Notes under the pieces: generated by a model | Told to the model about the DNA's origin: nothing | The model's input: the letters and a program-made list of their open reading frames with translations, nothing else | Databases searched by the model: none | Assembly: GCA_024234815.1 (NCBI GenBank) | Contig: JACKNO010000002.1 | Coordinates: 248,001 to 312,000 of the forward strand | Direction: 5' to 3' | Source: Pseudomonadales bacterium | GTDB taxonomy: Bacteria > Pseudomonadota > Gammaproteobacteria > Pseudomonadales > Halieaceae | Length of the DNA stretch: 64,000 bases | In this document: piece by piece, positions 34,537-41,204 of the stretch | How the letters are laid out: each line of letters opens with the position of its first letter | Position numbering within the stretch: the stretch's first letter is position 1 | Program-made: the position numbers and the translations under genes

Positions 34537-34892
34537 TGCGACCGGCGAACGACCTGCCAGTGGTGTATCTGAGCCGGGATGCCGTTGACTTCAGGAAAGG
34601 CATTAACGGCTTATCGGTGCTGGTCGAAGATACCCTTTGCCTGGACCCATTCTCAGAGCATTTGTTTGTGTTCTGCAACCGCCGGCGCAACCGGGTCAAG
34701 ATCCTGTATTGGGAGCGTAGTGGTTTTTGCCTGTGGCAGAAGCGGTTGGAGAAAGCCCGATTCCACTGGCCACGCAAGGTGGAGGACGCGATTGTGACAC
34801 TGACGTCGCAGCAGCTGAACTGGCTGCTCGATGGCTACGATATTGCTCGTATGAACCCACACGAAAAGCTCTGTTTTACCAGTGTTTTATAG
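34533..34892 (+). CDS. tnpB: IS66 accessory protein TnpB (Orf2)
   Basis: A 119-aa protein with the IS66 Orf2 signature: LSRDAVDFRKGINGLSVLVE, LFVFCNRRRNRVKILYWER and GFCLWQKRLEKARF. Its biochemical role is unclear, but it is conserved in full IS66 elements. It starts at ATGATG overlapping the tnpA stop; tnpC begins 24 bp after its end. Confidence 0.92.
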   Translation: MMRPANDLPVVYLSRDAVDFRKGINGLSVLVEDTLCLDPFSEHLFVFCNRRRNRVKILYWERSGFCLWQKRLEKARFHWPRKVEDAIVTLTSQQLNWLLDGYDIARMNPHEKLCFTSVL

Positions 34893-34916
34893 GGTTTAAC
34901 GCGCCTATCGGGTATA

Positions 34917-36506
34917 ATGCAGGACATGCCAAACGTGCCCAATCAGCTGCCTCGCGATATTGATGCTCTCCAGGCATTGCTTGCCGATCAGGTCGCTCGC
35001 AACACCCGACTTGAACAAGAAAATGTGCGCCTCGATGCCAAGGTGCTCTCTCTCCAGGAACAACTCAATCTGGCCATCGCCCGCCGCTATGCCGCCAGCA
35101 GTGAGAAGCTGTCACCGGATCAGATCCGCCTGTTCAATGAAGCCGAAGTTGACGCGACCATTGAGGGTGATGACACCGCTGAGACGGATTCGGGTGAGAC
35201 GGTGGCCGTCCCCGCGCACAACCGCAAGAAAGGCGGGCGCAAACCTCTGCCCGACACGCTGCCGCGGGTTGAGGTGGTCTACGAGATTCCGCAAGACCAG
35301 CGCCACTGCCCGCACGATGGACAGATACTGGCCGAGATCAACCAGGTGATATCAGAACAACTCGATATCATCCCGGCGCAAATACGGGTCATTCGCCATA
35401 TCCGCAAGCAGTATGTCTGCGCCTGTGGCCAGTGTATCCAGACTGCGCCGTTACCGGGACAGCCCATTCCCAAGAGCATGGCCTCGCCAGGACTGTTGGC
35501 CCATATCGCGGTGTCCAAGTATCAGGATGCCTTGCCGCTGTACCGTCAGGAGCAGATCCTGCAGCGTGTCGGGGTCGCTATCCCTCGGGCCACCCTGGCG
35601 AACTGGATGATCCGGTCCGGGCAGCTGGTACAACCGCTGATCAACCTTCTTCGAGACCGTCTGCTGGCCTACGACATCATTCAGATGGACGAAACCACCG
35701 TGCAGGTGCTCAAGGAACCGGGCAAGACGGCGCAATCGAAGTCCTATTTATGGTTACAGCGCGGCGGCCCGCCAGATGAACCGGTTATCCTGTTTGACTA
35801 CGATCCCTCGCGCAGCCAAACGGTGCCGCAGGGATTGTTGGAGGGCTTTGCCGGTTACCTGCAGGCCGATGGCTACAGCGGCTATAACGGCGTCGTTGCC
35901 GCAGGCGGCCTGGTGCAACTGGGTTGCATGGCGCATGCCCGGCGCAAGTTCAGCGAGGCGGTCAAGGGGCAGGGCAAGAACAAGCGTCAAGGCAAAGCCC
36001 AGCAAGGGCTGGCCTGGATCCAGAAGCTCTACCGCATCGAAAAGCAGGCGCGTACACAGCAACTGTCACCGCAGGCACGAAAGCTGCATCGCCAGCAGCA
36101 TGCGGCGCCGATTCTGGATAAGCTGCGCGAGTGGCTGGATGCCAGTTTACCCACGGTACCGCCGGGCACCCTGGCCGGCAAGGCACTGACCTACCTGCAC
36201 AACGAATGGCCGAAGCTCATCCGTTACCTGGAGGATGGTCGCTTGGAGATCGATAACAACCTGGCGGAGAACGCGATCCGTCCCTTTGTGATTGGCCGCA
36301 AAAATTGGATGTTCTCGGATTCGGTGCACGGCGTCAAAGCGAGTGCCAACCTGTATTCCCTGGTGGAGTCGGCGAAGGCCAATGGGCTGGAGCCGTATCA
36401 GTACCTGAAGCAGGTGTTCACGGCGCTGCCGCAGGCAGAGACCGTGGAGGATATTGAGAGCCTGCTGCCGTGGGTCTTGAAAAAAATCTCCGCGGAAACG
36501 TCATAG
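34917..36506 (+). CDS. tnpC: IS66 transposase TnpC
   Basis: A 529-aa DDE transposase. It has an N-terminal coiled-coil/leucine-rich region (RNTRLEQENVRLDAKVLSLQ), a zinc-finger-like segment (CPHDGQIL with YVCACGQC), then the catalytic domain (IIQMDETTVQVLKE with the first Asp; YLQADGYSGYNG with the second; LAENAIRPFVIGRKNW with the Glu). All catalytic motifs are present and the frame is intact, so the element should be active. Confidence 0.95.
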   Translation: MQDMPNVPNQLPRDIDALQALLADQVARNTRLEQENVRLDAKVLSLQEQLNLAIARRYAASSEKLSPDQIRLFNEAEVDATIEGDDTAETDSGETVAVPAHNRKKGGRKPLPDTLPRVEVVYEIPQDQRHCPHDGQILAEINQVISEQLDIIPAQIRVIRHIRKQYVCACGQCIQTAPLPGQPIPKSMASPGLLAHIAVSKYQDALPLYRQEQILQRVGVAIPRATLANWMIRSGQLVQPLINLLRDRLLAYDIIQMDETTVQVLKEPGKTAQSKSYLWLQRGGPPDEPVILFDYDPSRSQTVPQGLLEGFAGYLQADGYSGYNGVVAAGGLVQLGCMAHARRKFSEAVKGQGKNKRQGKAQQGLAWIQKLYRIEKQARTQQLSPQARKLHRQQHAAPILDKLREWLDASLPTVPPGTLAGKALTYLHNEWPKLIRYLEDGRLEIDNNLAENAIRPFVIGRKNWMFSDSVHGVKASANLYSLVESAKANGLEPYQYLKQVFTALPQAETVEDIESLLPWVLKKISAETS

Positions 36507-36534
36507 GCAACCCCGCGGTTAGCAAACCGCTTAC

Positions 36535-36543
36535 GATAGTTGC
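36535..36543 (+). promoter_or_regulatory. Right target-site copy and separated -12 base of gene 3 promoter
   Basis: The right duplication GATAGTTG (36535-36542) is followed by C36543. This restores a TTGC -12 element, but 10 nt upstream the IS end supplies CT instead of GG. There is therefore no complete -24/-12 pair on this side either. Confidence 0.6.
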
Positions 36544-36571
36544 ATTTTTTCGAGGGGCATCCGCATAACAA

Positions 36572-36589
36572 TGCTGGCCATAAGGCCAG
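36572..36589 (+). other. 5'-leader hairpin of VPLPA-CTERM gene 3
   Basis: GCTGGCC-ATAA-GGCCAGC is a perfect 7-bp stem with a 4-nt loop, 25-40 nt before the ATG and just upstream of the GAGGA ribosome site. It may influence translation or mRNA stability. Confidence 0.55.
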
Positions 36590-36613
36590 CAGCGGGTGTT
36601 CGAGGAATTTCAA

Positions 36614-37267
36614 ATGCGGCTAGAAAGGTGTTTGGCGGGAATGGTTCTTATCGGTTCGTCTATGGCCGTGCAAGGTGCATCGATCACCGCAACGGTTACT
36701 GTCGGTGCGAATAACTGGGCGCAAGTCAATCTGTTCACTTTTTTGACATGGGACGAAATAAATACGCAGTGTCCAGCCGGTGTATGTGGGGCCGCCAGCG
36801 TTTTGAACGGCTGGGATATGGATGGATGGAAGTGGGCAGATGTTAATGACGTAAACGGGCTATTCAATCACTATATTGGGAGCGACGCATTCGGCCCGGA
36901 TTCCATTGGTATGGAGACCATCTCGCTCATGGATGGGATTTTGGCCGACGGTTGGGAGCCAACGGCGGATTATTACTGGAACGGTTTTAACTACATACAC
37001 GACATTTTGATAATGGGCTTTCATGCCAATACGGTGCCAAGAGCCTGCTGTGGGAACGCAGCAACAATAGAGGATCGTGAAGTTAACACAGCGGGCGTTC
37101 CATTTTCACACAGTACATATTGGTCGAATGGCGACGGTTCGGCCGTGGCATCGGAAAGTATTGGTGCCTGGTTCTATCGCCCATCAGAAGTTCCCATTCC
37201 AGCCTCTACCTGGTTGTTTGGTTCAGCAATACTCGGGCTTGGCGTGGTGAAACGCAAAAAAGTTTAG
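36614..37267 (+). CDS. VPLPA-CTERM exported surface protein 3
   Basis: A 217-aa secreted protein. The signal peptide is MRLERCLAGMVLIGSSMAVQ followed by GA. The mature part has a DGWEPTADYYWNGFNYIHDI region and two Cys pairs (CPAGVC and RACCG). The tail is VPIPASTWLFGSAILGLGVV plus KRKKV, a VPLPA-CTERM-type exosortase signal with V-P-I-P. ATG 36614 is preferred because a GAGGA site precedes it; an in-frame GTG lies 18 nt upstream. The gene is intact, but its sigma-54 promoter is interrupted by IS66. It ends at a strong terminator. Confidence 0.86.
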   Translation: MRLERCLAGMVLIGSSMAVQGASITATVTVGANNWAQVNLFTFLTWDEINTQCPAGVCGAASVLNGWDMDGWKWADVNDVNGLFNHYIGSDAFGPDSIGMETISLMDGILADGWEPTADYYWNGFNYIHDILIMGFHANTVPRACCGNAATIEDREVNTAGVPFSHSTYWSNGDGSAVASESIGAWFYRPSEVPIPASTWLFGSAILGLGVVKRKKV

Positions 37268-37283
37268 ATAGAATCTTTCGATC

Positions 37284-37311
37284 AAGCCCACCTAACGAGT
37301 GGGCTTTTTTT
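37284..37311 (+). terminator. Rho-independent terminator after VPLPA-CTERM gene 3
   Basis: The stem AAGCCCAC / GTGGGCTT with loop CTAACGA runs straight into a T-run. It lies 16 nt after the gene 3 stop codon. Confidence 0.92.
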
Positions 37312-37433
37312 GTGCCGTTTGGTAAACATCTAACGAGTTGGGAAATTGAGTAACGCTTCTTGAAGTACTCTCGTAATGGCGGCTTTGCGCCAGCCGCGGT
37401 CACATTTTATGATGCTGATCAGCTCGGTCTAAC

Positions 37434-37560
37434 TCAGTTGACACTGACCTCCTCGATCCAGTTATTGAGCGCTTTGGCTAATAAAGGTTCGGGTAAGGGG
37501 CCGACGCCAAGATTTGCGTCGTGAAAACCGCGAATATCAAATTTGTCTCCCAATTGAGAT
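37434..37560 (-). pseudogene. 3' remnant of a DUF885-family gene
   Basis: On the minus strand about 42 codons ending at a TGA read LGDKFDIRGFHDANLGVGPL followed by PEPLLAKALNNWIEE. This is the typical C-terminus of DUF885 proteins (FxHDxVLxxGPLPLxxLxxxxxxW). The frame is cut abruptly at 37560, where a REP-like palindrome begins, and nothing upstream continues the family. It is a gene fragment left by rearrangement at or near the repeat. Confidence 0.7.
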
Positions 37561-37579
37561 AAAGGGCTCTGACCCCTTT
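37561..37579. repeat. REP-like palindrome, copy 3
   Basis: AAAGGGCTCTGACCCCTTT, identical to copy 2, directly abutting the truncated DUF885 fragment. A CACCCTGCCCCCTTTCACC stretch follows. Confidence 0.75.
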
Positions 37580-37611
37580 CACCCTGCCCCCTTTCACCGC
37601 GCTTGCCAGAT

Positions 37612-37628
37612 TGTCGATTTTTTTTACA
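37612..37628. promoter_or_regulatory. Putative enhancer (TGT-N11-ACA) of VPLPA-CTERM gene 4
   Basis: TGTCGATTTTTTTTACA, centred 74 bp upstream of the -24 GG at 37694. It matches the gene 2 dyad (minus-strand reading) at 14 of 17 positions. Confidence 0.5.
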
Positions 37629-37692
37629 CATGGCGGTATCGCTATCGTACTGAGCCCTCTAACGCACTGTATAGTCGGAAAAAAAATTCCTT

Positions 37693-37708
37693 TGGCGTAA
37701 ATTTTGCC
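37693..37708 (+). promoter_or_regulatory. Sigma-54 promoter of VPLPA-CTERM gene 4
   Basis: TGGCGTAAATTTTGCC: GG (37694-37695), 10 nt, GC (37706-37707), with TGGC and TTGC matching the consensus. The predicted leader is about 120 nt. Confidence 0.65.
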
Positions 37709-37838
37709 TAATTGTCTAGTGAGGGACTGTCAGTTAGATGTCTGCAACACCGGCCTCGAAGCTTGATTGGTTCTCTGGAGATAAAACGCAAGAATTATCG
37801 AAAACTCCGTACTAACAACGGTTGTAAAGGAGAAAAAA

Positions 37839-38450
37839 ATGCGAATTTATACTCTTATTCCAAAGCAATATCTCGCATCTCTGGTCGGAATGTTTTTTGC
37901 AACGCTTGGTCAGAATTCTCAAGCGGCGGTGATGATCGACGCGGTGGAGACGGGGGGCAATGTAGAACTTATTACCTCAGGCTCCCTCGATCTGACAGGT
38001 TTGACCAACTTTTCTCTGGGGAGCGCATACCAACAGGTAATCCCAAACCAGGGATATGTCTTCACAGGGCCATGGGCTGGCTCGGGGCTGGCTGATGTTT
38101 ACAGTGGAGTGAGCGGACCATCTGTTTTCGGCACCGGTGGCCAGACCTTGGCGACGAGTGCATCAGGGTCGCGCGTGGGTATCTCAAATTACGGGCAGTG
38201 GCTGTATGTGCCCAACGGTTTCGTTTCCGGTACCTCCTTGTCCAGTACCACCGTGTTTGCCGGACATACGTTCGCATCGTTGGGATTGACCCCGGGTAAT
38301 CATGTTTGGTCATGGAGTTCGGACTCGGTAACGCTGCGCATTCCAGACCCGTCCGCAGTCCCCCTGCCTGGCGCTGCCTGGCTCTTCGGCTCTGCCTTGA
38401 TTGGCCTGGCTGGAATCAAGCGAACTAACCGGGGACGGACCACGGTTTAA
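37839..38450 (+). CDS. VPLPA-CTERM exported surface protein 4
   Basis: A 203-aa secreted protein. The signal peptide ends near LGQNSQA|AVMIDAV. The mature part is Gly/Ser/Thr-rich and beta-rich (GGNVELITSGSLDLTGLTNF; QTLATSASGSRVGISNYGQW), with no cysteines. The tail is VPLPGAAWLFGSALIGLAGI followed by KRTNRGR. The ATG has a clear AAAGGAG site. A sigma-54 promoter and enhancer-like dyad lie upstream. Function unknown beyond the predicted exosortase-dependent surface sorting. Confidence 0.87.
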   Translation: MRIYTLIPKQYLASLVGMFFATLGQNSQAAVMIDAVETGGNVELITSGSLDLTGLTNFSLGSAYQQVIPNQGYVFTGPWAGSGLADVYSGVSGPSVFGTGGQTLATSASGSRVGISNYGQWLYVPNGFVSGTSLSSTTVFAGHTFASLGLTPGNHVWSWSSDSVTLRIPDPSAVPLPGAAWLFGSALIGLAGIKRTNRGRTTV

Positions 38451-38458
38451 CCGACTTT

Positions 38459-38481
38459 GGGTCCTGCCCGGCGCGGGACCC
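38459..38481 (+). terminator. Weak hairpin after VPLPA-CTERM gene 4
   Basis: GGGTCC (38459-38464) pairs with GGACCC (38476-38481) 9 nt after the stop codon. There is no following T-run on the plus strand. Confidence 0.4.
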
Positions 38482-38667
38482 GAATGACGCCTTAAAAAAA
38501 AGCTAACCATACATCGAACTCTATGCCGTGCGAGTTGGCATGGCACAAAATCCTGAGCGCTACCCACCACCCACCTATCATCACTGCGGCCTTGGTGAGC
38601 ATGATATGGTCATCACGCCGCGCTGCCATTTCCTGTATCCAACATGACCTATAAATCGCGATGAGAT

Positions 38668-38687
38668 AAAGGGCTCTGACCCTTTTT
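38668..38687. repeat. REP-like palindrome, copy 4
   Basis: AAAGGGCTCTGACCCTTTTT, a shorter-arm variant (one C fewer) of the core. It is preceded by TAAATCGCGATGAGAT, which is also repeated before copy 5. Confidence 0.75.
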
Positions 38688-38714
38688 CTGTAAATCGCGA
38701 TGAGATAAAGAGAT

Positions 38715-38734
38715 AAAGGGCTCTGACCCTTTTT
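38715..38734. repeat. REP-like palindrome, copy 5 (tandem with copy 4)
   Basis: AAAGGGCTCTGACCCTTTTT again, with the same TAAATCGCGATGAGATAAAG lead-in plus a 7-nt extension. Copies 4 and 5 therefore form a direct tandem duplication of a unit of about 40-47 bp. Confidence 0.8.
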
Positions 38735-38829
38735 CTGCACAACAGGCGGACCGAGGGCAAGTTCTGAACAGCAGGGGGCCAGAATCGTGCTCAATGCGAC
38801 ATAAAGAGTTGGAGTTAATACGGGAAGGT

Positions 38830-38864
38830 AAAAATAAGGCGGCTACCGAAAAACGATAGCCGCC
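38830..38864 (-). terminator. Terminator of the tRNA-Ala gene
   Basis: On the minus strand GGCGGCTA / TAGCCGCC (38838-38864) forms an 8-bp stem followed by TTATTTTTA, 19 nt beyond the tRNA 3' end. Confidence 0.85.
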
Positions 38865-38882
38865 TGCTCTATATAGAGATGT

Positions 38883-38958
38883 TGGTGGAGCTAAGCGGGA
38901 TCGAACCGCTGACCTCAACACTGCCAGTGTTGCGCTCTCCCAGCTGAGCTATAGCCCC
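38883..38958 (-). tRNA. tRNA-Ala (anticodon GGC)
   Basis: A 76-nt tRNA. The acceptor starts GGGGCTA and closes with TAGCTCC-A-CCA (CCA encoded). The D arm is GCTCAGCTGGGAGAGC, the anticodon arm CAACA-CTGGCAG-TGTTG exposes GGC, and the T loop is GGTTCGATCC. It matches E. coli tRNA-Ala(GGC) apart from the anticodon stem. Confidence 0.97.
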
Positions 38959-38972
38959 GTAATCGGGTGTAA

Positions 38973-39015
38973 GTCATTGATCATACTGGATTTTTAACTG
39001 CAATGGATCAATGAC
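38973..39015. repeat. 10-bp inverted repeat upstream of tRNA-Ala
   Basis: GTCATTGATC (38973-38982) and GATCAATGAC (39006-39015) form a perfect 10-bp dyad with a 23-nt loop, just upstream of the tRNA gene. It may belong to the tRNA promoter region or be a recombination or binding site. Confidence 0.5.
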
Positions 39016-39082
39016 GAGCTGCGCATTTTAGTGACAGGGGCTGCCGCTGTCAACCGGCACGGGAAACTGGACTGTCACTTAT

Positions 39083-39184
39083 TCATAACGATAACCGCGG
39101 TCGCAGCAGGTGCCGGGCGAGCGGCCGCTCATACTTGCGGCCAAAAACGTGCTGGGCGTGGTCGATAAAGGATAAATAAGCCAT
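39083..39184 (-). CDS. Candidate 33-aa small protein
   Basis: A short minus-strand frame starting MAYLSFIDHAQHVFGRKYER and ending RPRLSL. It has a near-ideal ribosome site: GGAGGGAG ends about 4 nt before the ATG. The product is basic and mildly amphipathic. It lies between the DUF4345 gene (divergent) and the tRNA-Ala gene. No family is recognised; it could be a real small gene or the 5' remnant of a longer one. Confidence 0.35.
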   Translation of the reverse strand: MAYLSFIDHAQHVFGRKYERPLARHLLRPRLSL

Positions 39185-39277
39185 CAGTCTCCCTCCGGCT
39201 CGGCCCTGCGTTCGGGCCGCAGATAGTGTGCTAGTCTTGTCCGGCACAATACTTCATAAGAGCAGGGGAACTGACGC

Positions 39278-39649
39278 ATGTTGGGCAAGTTCATATTATG
39301 GCTGTCGGCAGTCGTGTTTATCGCCTATGGGCTGGCCTGCCTCTTCGCGCCGGAGCTGGCGGCGGGTTACGCCGGCCTGGAGTTTGTCACGGGGGATGCC
39401 AAACCTGAAATGGGCGCGATGTATGGCGGTCTGCAAACGGGCTTTGGCCTGTTGTGCCTGCTGGGTGCGCTGAAGCTGGAGTACTATCGGCCCACGCTGA
39501 TGGCATTGCTGTTGTGCATTGGCGGCCTGGCGCTGGCGCGTTGCTTCTGGGCTTTTACAGGTGATGGCCAACTCGGTGGCTACACCTACGGCGCAATGGC
39601 CTACGAGTATTTTACTGCCATCATCGCGGCGATCGCCCTGCGACGCTGA
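39278..39649 (+). CDS. DUF4345-type four-helix membrane protein
   Basis: A 123-aa inner-membrane protein with four hydrophobic segments. The pattern LWLSAVVFIAYGLACLFAPE, MGAMYGGLQTGFGLLCLLGA and the C-terminal YEYFTAIIAAIAL match the DUF4345 family (small membrane proteins of unknown function). The ATG follows AGCAGGGGAACTGACGC. It stands alone, convergent with sdaA. Confidence 0.82.
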   Translation: MLGKFILWLSAVVFIAYGLACLFAPELAAGYAGLEFVTGDAKPEMGAMYGGLQTGFGLLCLLGALKLEYYRPTLMALLLCIGGLALARCFWAFTGDGQLGGYTYGAMAYEYFTAIIAAIALRR

Positions 39650-39676
39650 GCGCGTCACGCGGCGATCAGGGCCGCG

Positions 39677-41077
39677 CTAGCACTCGATAATACTGACCGG
39701 AACCTCCAGTACATTAATGGCCAGCCCGCCGCGGGCGGTTTCCTTGTACTTGTCCTGCATGTCGCGACCGGTATCGCGCATGGTTTTGATCACCTGGTCC
39801 AGCGAAACGTAGTGCTGGCCGCTGCCGCGCAGTGCCATCCTCGCGGCGCTGATCGCCTTGATCGCACCCATGGCGTTGCGCTCGATACAGGGCACCTGCA
39901 CAAGGCCGCCGATAGGGTCACAGGTCAAGCCCAGGTTGTGTTCCATGGCGATCTCCGCGGCGTTCTCCACCTGCTCCGGCGTGCCGCCCAGGGCATCGGC
40001 GAGGGCGCCAGCGGCCATCGAACAGGCGGAACCCACCTCCCCCTGGCAACCCACTTCGGCGCCTGAGATAGAGGCGTTGGTCTTGTACAGGATGCCGATG
40101 GCGGCCGCGCTCAACAGGAAGCGGCAGACGTCATCCTCACCGGAACCGGAACAGAATCTGAGGTAGTACTTGAGCACGGCGGGAATGATCCCGGCGGCGC
40201 CGTTGGTAGGGGCCGTGACCACACGCCCGCCCACCGCGTTCTCTTCATTGACCGCCAGCGCATAGAGCGTGACCCAGTCCATGGTGACCAGCGAGGCATC
40301 GCCCAGGCTATCCGACTGACTCTTCAGCTGGCGATAGAGTTGCGCGGCCCGCCGCCTCACCTTCAGGCCCCCGGGCAAAATGCCCTCAGTATTGCAGCCA
40401 CGGGTGATGCACGCATCCATTACCGCCCATAAATTCAGCAGTTCACTGCGTATCTGTGCTTCGGGACGCCAGGCTTTTTCATTCCTGAGCATCAGCGAAC
40501 TGATCGACAGACCGCTCTCCTTGCAACGCTTCAGCAATTCGTCGGCGGAGGCAAAGGGGTATGGCAGTACCGTGGGATCATCCACCAGCACATCGCCCGC
40601 CGTGGCAGATTCGTCGACCACGAAGCCGCCGCCCACGGAATAATAGATGCGCGTATCGAGCACCTCGCCGCGCGCGTTCCGTGCCGTAAAACGCATGCCG
40701 TTGGAGTGGAACGGCAGGGATTCGGTACGGTGCATTACCAGGTCGTCCCGGTAGTTAAAGGGGACCTCTGCCTCTCCAAGCAGTTTGAGGACGCCCTGCT
40801 CGCGCACCTGCAGTACACGGTCCTCTATGGTATCCACGTCGACGGTTTCAGGAGCCTCCCCCTCCAGGCCCAGGATAATCGCCTTGGGGGATCCGTGCCC
40901 CGCCCCGGTCGCTCCCAGCGAGCCATAGAGTTCCACGGTGACCTGCGCGCAGGCCGCCAGCAGCTCAGCCTGCTTCAGTCCCTGGGCAAAACGCAGGGCG
41001 GCATGCATCGGCCCCACGGTGTGGGAACTGGAAGGCCCGATGCCTATTTTGAACAGGTCGAAGGTGCTTACTGCCAT
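39677..41077 (-). CDS. sdaA: L-serine ammonia-lyase (iron-sulfur, single chain)
   Basis: A 466-aa L-serine dehydratase converting L-serine to pyruvate and ammonia with a [4Fe-4S] cluster. The N-terminal beta domain carries FKIGIGPSSSHTVGPMHAAL. The alpha domain has the cluster cysteines and substrate loops (CITRGCNTEGILPGG; GCQGEVGSACSMAAGAL; NLGLTCDPIGGLVQVPCIER). The length is close to E. coli SdaA/SdaB (about 455 aa). It is transcribed alone on the minus strand. Confidence 0.95.
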   Translation of the reverse strand: MAVSTFDLFKIGIGPSSSHTVGPMHAALRFAQGLKQAELLAACAQVTVELYGSLGATGAGHGSPKAIILGLEGEAPETVDVDTIEDRVLQVREQGVLKLLGEAEVPFNYRDDLVMHRTESLPFHSNGMRFTARNARGEVLDTRIYYSVGGGFVVDESATAGDVLVDDPTVLPYPFASADELLKRCKESGLSISSLMLRNEKAWRPEAQIRSELLNLWAVMDACITRGCNTEGILPGGLKVRRRAAQLYRQLKSQSDSLGDASLVTMDWVTLYALAVNEENAVGGRVVTAPTNGAAGIIPAVLKYYLRFCSGSGEDDVCRFLLSAAAIGILYKTNASISGAEVGCQGEVGSACSMAAGALADALGGTPEQVENAAEIAMEHNLGLTCDPIGGLVQVPCIERNAMGAIKAISAARMALRGSGQHYVSLDQVIKTMRDTGRDMQDKYKETARGGLAINVLEVPVSIIEC

Positions 41078-41204
41078 GGTCGCTTCCTGGACCCTCGTTA
41101 CCTGTCAGGGGTACCGGGGGATTGCGTTGGTGGTCCATACTACTACCAATGACGCAAAAATTGGATGTCACCGGTTCTACCGGCTCTCCAACAATGACTC
41201 CCGA

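Larger units (their letters stand above)
34125..36534 (+). mobile_element. Intact IS66-family insertion sequence (2,410 bp)
   Basis: A complete element with three intact genes (tnpA, tnpB, tnpC). The ends are imperfect inverted repeats beginning GTAAGCG: the left GTAAGCGCCAAATTAACCAC and the right, read inward, GTAAGCGGTTTGCTAACCGC. The element is flanked by the exact 8-bp direct repeat GATAGTTG (34117-34124 and 36535-36542), the duplication size typical of IS66. Intact genes and an unmutated duplication suggest a recent insertion. It sits 79 bp upstream of the ATG of VPLPA-CTERM gene 3. Confidence 0.95.
38482..38829. other. Non-coding stretch with tandem REP-like units
   Basis: No gene is supported here. 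The only structure is the tandem pair of REP-like elements listed separately. A minus-strand open frame spans it but is made partly of translated repeats. Confidence 0.5.

Noticed and set aside
33128..38734. CRISPR array among the repeated palindromes
   Set aside because: The repeats are irregularly spaced (40 bp to several kb), the tandem pair has no unique spacer of CRISPR size, and no cas genes are present.
38492..38794. Minus-strand frame between VPLPA-CTERM gene 4 and tRNA-Ala
   Set aside because: Part of it is translated REP-like repeat, it has no ribosome site, and no family is recognisable.
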